Shown: in pieces, positions 48,160 to 52,232 of the stretch
Numbering within the stretch: position 1 is the stretch's first letter
Layout: each line of letters starts with the position of its first letter
From: an uncultured Christensenella sp.
GTDB taxonomy: Bacteria; Bacillota; Clostridia; Christensenellales; Borkfalkiaceae
Assembly (NCBI GenBank): GCA_910583855.1
Contig: CAJTYL010000012.1
Coordinates: 1 to 52,232 of the forward strand
Length of the DNA stretch: 52,232 nucleotides
Direction of reading: 5' to 3'
Made by a program: the position numbers and the translations under genes
Notes under the pieces: model-generated
What the model was told of the DNA's origin: nothing
Databases searched by the model: none
Seen by the model: the letters and a program-made list of their open reading frames with translations, nothing else

Positions 48160-49449
48160 TCAACTCCCGAGTATTTTATTTATTATATCGTATAGGCTTT
48201 TTCCACTTAAAGTTGCGGAATGGTTTTCGCCTATTATTGCCGTTTTGCAACCCGCGTTTATGCCGCAGAGCACGTCGTTTTCGCCGTCGCCTATCATCCA
48301 CGATTCGGACAAATCGATATTGAAATCTTTTGCCGCTTTAAATATCATACCAGCCTTGGGCTTGCGGCAGCCGCAGTCGAATTTGAGTTCGGGGATTTCG
48401 CCCGCGTAACCTTTGTGCGGGTGGTGAGGGCAGAAATAGATTGCGTCCAGATACGCACCTTCGCGCCCGAGCAAGGTTTCCAATTTATCATGAATTTCTT
48501 CAAGACCCGCAAACGTTACTTCTCCCCTTGCTATAACGGGCTGGTTAGTGATAACAATTGCAAGGTAACCGCTTGAATTTATCTTCTTAATCGCTTCGGA
48601 TACGCCGTCTAAAAGTCTGAATGCGTCGGGGCTTTTTAAAAAGCCGACGTACTCGTTTATCGTTCCGTCCCTGTCAAGGAAGATTGCCTTTTGCTTATTA
48701 ATAAGGTTTTTAGCCTTTACAGTGCCGAGGGCAAAGTCACGGCAAACGCTTTCGTATCTATCGGGCGTACCCATATCCTTGACGTACTCGGGGCTGTCGT
48801 AAACGAACATTTTGCCCGTGCCTGCCAAGGGCTTTAAAAGCTGCCTGTCCAAATCTATTTTGGGCGCGACGATTTCAGCATCTAAAATTTTCTTTGAAAC
48901 GACGTGCAAGCCCGCGTTTACTCTGTTTTTGTAGTACGCTGGGCGTTCGTCCTCTTTGGCAAGCCATTTTAAAACCGCGCCGTTACCGTCCGAAACGATG
49001 AGCCCGCTGTCGTAAGGGTGACCGTTGGGGTGGGTAAAAAGAGTTACGAGCCCGCCCTTTTCTTTGTGATAATCTATAAATCTTATAAAATCTATATCGA
49101 ATACCGCATCCGCGTTTAAAAGCAAAAAATCGTCCGAAAGCTTGTCCTTGATTTTAAAGAGTGCGCCCGCGTTGCCCAATGGCTGCTCTTCGAAATAGTA
49201 CTCGATATTCACGCCGAAGGGCTTACCCGTTGCGGGTGAAATTTTGCTTCCGTCGCCAAAATAATCAATGATTATCTGCCCTAAGTGCGAGACGGTGATT
49301 ATTATATCCGTCAAGCCCTGCGATTTGAGACATTCTATTTCCCTTTCGAGGACGGGAACGCCGTCGATTTTTATCATAGGCTTCGGAATATCGCGGGCAA
49401 CCGATGATATGCGCGTGCCCTTGCCCCCCGCCATTATGACAGTTTTCAT
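48160..49449 (-). CDS. Bifunctional heptose-1-phosphate guanylyltransferase / heptose bisphosphate phosphatase (HddC-GmhB fusion)
   Basis: 429 residues. Residues 1-235 are a sugar-nucleotidyltransferase (MAGGKGTRISSVARDIPKPM IKIDG). Residues 240-429 are a GmhB-type HAD phosphatase (IFLDRDGTINEYV, ITNQPVIARG, zinc loop CPHHPHKGYAG..FDCGCRKPKAGM, GDGENDV). The two reactions are steps 3 and 4 of GDP-D-glycero-alpha-D-manno-heptose synthesis; GDP is inferred from the HddA-type kinase beside it. Single-domain proteins are more common. It lies 1 nt from hddA. Confidence 0.88.
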   Translation of the reverse strand: MKTVIMAGGKGTRISSVARDIPKPMIKIDGVPVLEREIECLKSQGLTDIIITVSHLGQIIIDYFGDGSKISPATGKPFGVNIEYYFEEQPLGNAGALFKIKDKLSDDFLLLNADAVFDIDFIRFIDYHKEKGGLVTLFTHPNGHPYDSGLIVSDGNGAVLKWLAKEDERPAYYKNRVNAGLHVVSKKILDAEIVAPKIDLDRQLLKPLAGTGKMFVYDSPEYVKDMGTPDRYESVCRDFALGTVKAKNLINKQKAIFLDRDGTINEYVGFLKSPDAFRLLDGVSEAIKKINSSGYLAIVITNQPVIARGEVTFAGLEEIHDKLETLLGREGAYLDAIYFCPHHPHKGYAGEIPELKFDCGCRKPKAGMIFKAAKDFNIDLSESWMIGDGENDVLCGINAGCKTAIIGENHSATLSGKSLYDIINKILGS

Positions 49450-49450
49450 A

Positions 49451-50464
49451 TTATTCCTCGATACTCGTTCGTTTATCGAAAGCTTCGGGCGTGTAATAAA
49501 TTACGCGCGTGCCTGCGTTTTCAAACTTGAAGGGCACTTCCATTAAATCGGCAAAAGCTTCCCTTACGGCTTGCTGCTTTTCGGGTTGAACGTAGAAAAG
49601 AAGGAAACCGCCGCCGCCTGCGCCCAAAAGTTTGCCGCCCAAGGCTCCTGCATTTATGCCTTTTTCGTACAGTTCATCAATGGAATCGGTCGAAATGGCG
49701 CTGCCAGTTTGCTTTTTGAGCCGCCATGACTTGTCCATTAAATATCCGAAATCGTCAAGATTTCTTGAAGTGTTTTCCAGGATATCCTGTGCTTCGTCGA
49801 CTAAGGCAAGCATCTGCATAAGCTGCGCGTGCTTATCGGTCATAGACGCTGTCGTCGATTTTTGGATTTGCGACGAAAGGCGCGTAAAACCCGTAAAGAA
49901 AAGCATTAAATTATCGTTTAGTTTTATTTTCCTTTCGGGGGAAATTATAAGAGGGTTCACGTGGTAGCCCCTTTCGTTGAAATCGATTCTGTTGAGTCCG
50001 CCGAAGGACGCGGCAATCTGGTCCTGCCAGCCTCCCGCCTCGTTGCAAAGAGTTCTTTCAAGATAAATTGCGTCGTTGGCAAGCTCCTTTTTGGAACGGT
50101 ACTGACCCTTTAAGCAATAGAAAGCGTTTAAGAGCCCGACCGCGAAAGTGCTTGAAGTGCCTAAGCCCGTCCTTGCAGGCAAGTCCGCGTCATAAGATAT
50201 ATGAAGCTCCTTCATATCCAGCATTTTCATAGCGTTCCTGACCATGGGATGCTCCATATCGTCAATACGTTTTATGCGCTCCGTTTTGGCGTAAATAAGT
50301 TCGGTAGTGTAATCGAAAAAACGGGGCAGATGCCTTACCGTTACATAGGCGTATTTGTCAAACGAAGTGGAAATTACGGCGCCGCCGTATTGGTTGAAAA
50401 ATTGCGGCATATCCGTACCGCCGCCGAAAAAGCTCATTCTGAAAGGAGTTTTCGTTATAATCAT
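49451..50464 (-). CDS. hddA: D-glycero-alpha-D-manno-heptose 7-phosphate kinase (GHMP family)
   Basis: 337 residues. Opening ITKTPFRMSFFGGGTDMPQF F (substrate loop), ATP loop LPARTGLGTSSTFAVGLLNA, and GALGGKLLGAGGGGFLLFY near the C-terminus. This combination is typical of HddA and related heptose kinases. It makes the alpha-1,7-bisphosphate for GmhB. First gene of the three-gene minus-strand operon hddA, hddC-gmhB, gmhA. Product would feed an S-layer or capsule glycan. Confidence 0.88.
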   Translation of the reverse strand: MIITKTPFRMSFFGGGTDMPQFFNQYGGAVISTSFDKYAYVTVRHLPRFFDYTTELIYAKTERIKRIDDMEHPMVRNAMKMLDMKELHISYDADLPARTGLGTSSTFAVGLLNAFYCLKGQYRSKKELANDAIYLERTLCNEAGGWQDQIAASFGGLNRIDFNERGYHVNPLIISPERKIKLNDNLMLFFTGFTRLSSQIQKSTTASMTDKHAQLMQMLALVDEAQDILENTSRNLDDFGYLMDKSWRLKKQTGSAISTDSIDELYEKGINAGALGGKLLGAGGGGFLLFYVQPEKQQAVREAFADLMEVPFKFENAGTRVIYYTPEAFDKRTSIEE

Positions 50465-50640
50465 TTTATCACCGTTCGATTATAATATCGTAAAAAAATA
50501 TAAATTCGTTTACCGTTTAATTATTCTGTAATTAACGCGGCAACGTCAACGTTTTTATTTTATCATAAAAGCATTTATAAATCAAGTATTGTTTTTAATA
50601 TTTTATACTTAATATATACATTCAACGTTATATTATCACC

Positions 50641-50669
50641 TTGACATTTTATTGCTTTGGGAGTATACT
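50641..50669 (+). promoter_or_regulatory. Promoter of the ligase-like gene
   Basis: Perfect TTGACA at 50641-50646 and TATACT at 50664-50669, 17-bp spacer. Predicted start about 50676, only 3 nt before the ATG at 50679. Confidence 0.8.
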
Positions 50670-50678
50670 TTTCACAGT

Positions 50679-52109
50679 ATGGAAACGTTATTCGGAAAGA
50701 TAAAACGCAGTAAAGCGTTGGATATATTAAAAAACGTAATATCGTCGAAATTTTTTCCTTTTTCGACCGCGGCGGTTTTTCTTGCCTGCTATTATCTTGG
50801 TTGGGATATAGTAGCCATATATTATCTTGGAATAGTTACTATACTTATACTTTTACTTTTAGACGATATCAGCCCTTTGATTTCCCAGCTGTTATTCCTT
50901 AATTTGTTCGTATCGCTTAAAAACGTGGGCGCAGGATCGGCGGACGGCTACGACTATTATTCGCAGACGGCTATAATCGTGCAGATGGCGGTATTCGCCG
51001 TGCTTGCCATAGCCGCACTCGCTTATCGGCTTATCGTTTGCTGTGTGAAGAAAAAATTTCGCATAACGCCCGTTTTCGTCGGGATATGCGCGTTATCGGT
51101 TGCGTTTATATTAAACGGGTTCGGAAGCGAATACTCCACGCCCAATAACCTGCTTTTCGGATTCGTGATGTCCGCGCTGATTTTGGGGCTGTTCTCCGCA
51201 ATAAAAGATAATATAGTAATAAATAAAAACTTCTTTGAGAGGATTGCTTACGGATTTATAGCCCTAAGCGTATTGCTTATAGTAGAGCTTGCCGTAGCGT
51301 ACGCGACGTACGACGATTTGTTTGTAGACGGCGTTATTTGCAGGGGTGCGCTTTTCTTCGGGTGGGGAGGCTACAACACTTACGGGCTTTTGATAACTAT
51401 GTGCCTACCCTCCGCCGTGTACCTTGCGGGCAGGAGCAAATACGGATATTCGTTTACCGTTTATTCCCTTCTCATTTTCGCAGCTTCATTGCTGTGTTGC
51501 AGCAGGCAGGCGATGGTAGTCGCAATAGCGGTTTATCCTGTTTGTCTTATTATACTGTTCGTTAAAGGCAAGTACCGTATCCCCAATTTATGTATAGCTG
51601 CGGGCGCTGCCGTTGCCGGGATAGCGCTTATTTGCGTTTTCAGAGTGGAATTCGTTGCGGCGGTGAAAGCAATTTTCGATAACATATTCGTAAACGGTGA
51701 GCTAAACGGAAGCGGACGGTGGAATATTTGGAAAGAAGCGTTAGGTTATTTTAAAGATTATCCGCTTTTCGGCGCGGGATTTTATATACCCTACAGCTAC
51801 TCTATGAACGCAATATTCTTGCCGCAGACCTGCCACAACACCGTGCTTGAAATTATGGCGGCGTGCGGAATATTCGGGCTTGCCGCGTATATTTTACACA
51901 GGGTGCAGACCTTGATAAGCTTTTTCAAAAATATTACGGTGGAACGGACTTTAATAGCTTTGACTGTTGCAGTTTTACTTTTAATGTCCCTTCTCGATAT
52001 GCACATTTTCAACGTATTCCCTACGATAATTTACGCGTGTCTTTTAGCCGCGCTTGTAAAGTCCGAAGAGAAAGCGCCGAAGCTTGGTTTACAAAAGGAA
52101 AAAGTTTAA
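50679..52109 (+). CDS. O-antigen ligase / Wzy-polymerase-like membrane protein
   Basis: 476 residues from the ATG at 50679; the TTG at 50652 is inside the promoter and is rejected. About eleven membrane helices with a larger outer loop near residues 330-380 containing GSGRWNIWKEALGYFKDYPL FGAGFY and TCHNTVLEIMAACGI, the O-antigen ligase (Wzy_C-like) signature with the conserved R and H. It joins or polymerises lipid-linked glycans outside the membrane. Divergent from the heptose operon, so probably part of the same surface-glycan locus. Confidence 0.85.
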   Translation: METLFGKIKRSKALDILKNVISSKFFPFSTAAVFLACYYLGWDIVAIYYLGIVTILILLLLDDISPLISQLLFLNLFVSLKNVGAGSADGYDYYSQTAIIVQMAVFAVLAIAALAYRLIVCCVKKKFRITPVFVGICALSVAFILNGFGSEYSTPNNLLFGFVMSALILGLFSAIKDNIVINKNFFERIAYGFIALSVLLIVELAVAYATYDDLFVDGVICRGALFFGWGGYNTYGLLITMCLPSAVYLAGRSKYGYSFTVYSLLIFAASLLCCSRQAMVVAIAVYPVCLIILFVKGKYRIPNLCIAAGAAVAGIALICVFRVEFVAAVKAIFDNIFVNGELNGSGRWNIWKEALGYFKDYPLFGAGFYIPYSYSMNAIFLPQTCHNTVLEIMAACGIFGLAAYILHRVQTLISFFKNITVERTLIALTVAVLLLMSLLDMHIFNVFPTIIYACLLAALVKSEEKAPKLGLQKEKV

Positions 52110-52193
52110 TAGATAAAAAAGGCTTCCGTAAAGCGCACTTCTCATAGGGAATAAAAAACTAAATTTTTTAGAGTTGCACTTTCAAGCGAGGAC

Positions 52194-52226
52194 AAAAGCT
52201 CTCGAACATATCGTTCGAGAGCTTTT
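52194..52226 (+). terminator. Terminator after the ligase-like gene
   Basis: AAAAGCTCTCGAAC (52194-52207) pairs perfectly with 52213-52226 around ATATC, ending in TTTTT. Confidence 0.85.
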
Positions 52227-52232
52227 TACTAC

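Noticed and set aside
52160..52186. CACTTTCAA near the window end resembling half of the phage palindrome
   Set aside because: Only the right half matches; there is no palindrome or A-rich flanks, so I do not count it as a fourth copy.
1..52232. CRISPR arrays, tRNA or rRNA genes
   Set aside because: I saw no regularly spaced repeats, no tRNA-like cloverleaf and no rRNA sequence in the window.

Overview
The window looks like chromosomal DNA of a spore-forming, anaerobic member of the Clostridia. Evidence: spoVA-cluster genes and a YunB homologue, a Gram-positive-type SRP RNA with an Alu domain, a phenylalanine T-box, heterodimeric class I fumarase, FeoA/FeoB iron uptake, and housekeeping genes of Firmicutes type. 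An uncultured gut lineage is plausible, but I cannot assign a genus from the sequence alone.

Layout. 1-8650: an integrated filamentous-phage (inovirus-like) genome. It has a small ssDNA-binding-like protein, a secreted/lipoprotein gene, a signal-peptide plus C-terminal-membrane protein (minor-coat-like), a Zot/pI-type morphogenesis ATPase, several small proteins, an HUH replication initiator, a strongly structured noncoding region, and an IS30-family transposase in the place where an integrase would be expected. A near-perfect 18-bp palindrome occurs three times and divides the element into modules. 8719-9402 is an AT-rich gene for a Cys-rich protein with a PD-(D/E)XK-like C-terminus, probably cargo. 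9600-14550: host accessory genes (GNAT, PlsC-like acyltransferase, ferritin, membrane protein, flavin-reductase-like protein, FAD oxidoreductase). 14579-17736: an iron-uptake locus with two promoter-flanking palindromes. 17790-20317: a two-component system and a GNAT. 20368-22454: a radical-SAM/DUF4130 DNA-repair-type pair with a LexA-like palindrome at the predicted start site. 22461-23310: a decaying stretch with two frameshifted genes. 23370-27721: Mrp ATPase, SRP RNA, an ABC-2 exporter facing a small XRE repressor across paired operators, and uppP.

27743-37958: a foldase-like lipoprotein followed by mfd, pth, prs, tadA, an M14 peptidase, rlmH and a CPBP protease, all on the minus strand. 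38036-43175: fumarase alpha/beta and T-box-controlled pheST. 43211-43760: a DUF6809 gene facing a second small XRE regulator, with the same operator layout as the first. 43817-45306: yunB, spoVAE and only the C-terminal part of spoVAD.

The spoVAD reading frame is broken exactly where a large serine recombinase gene begins (45420-47111). Beyond it lie the genes of GDP-D-glycero-alpha-D-manno-heptose synthesis (gmhA, an hddC-gmhB fusion, hddA) and an O-antigen-ligase/polymerase-like membrane protein, which runs to the window end. The missing N-terminus of spoVAD and an expected spoVAC are not in the window, so the insertion, if it is one, is longer than 6.9 kb. This is the most interesting observation: either a skin-like element that could be excised during sporulation, or a disruption that would damage the spore DPA channel.

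Recurring regulatory style: most promoters recognised have TTGACA/TATAAT-like boxes 17 bp apart. Several genes start so close to the -10 box that their transcripts would be leaderless or nearly so.
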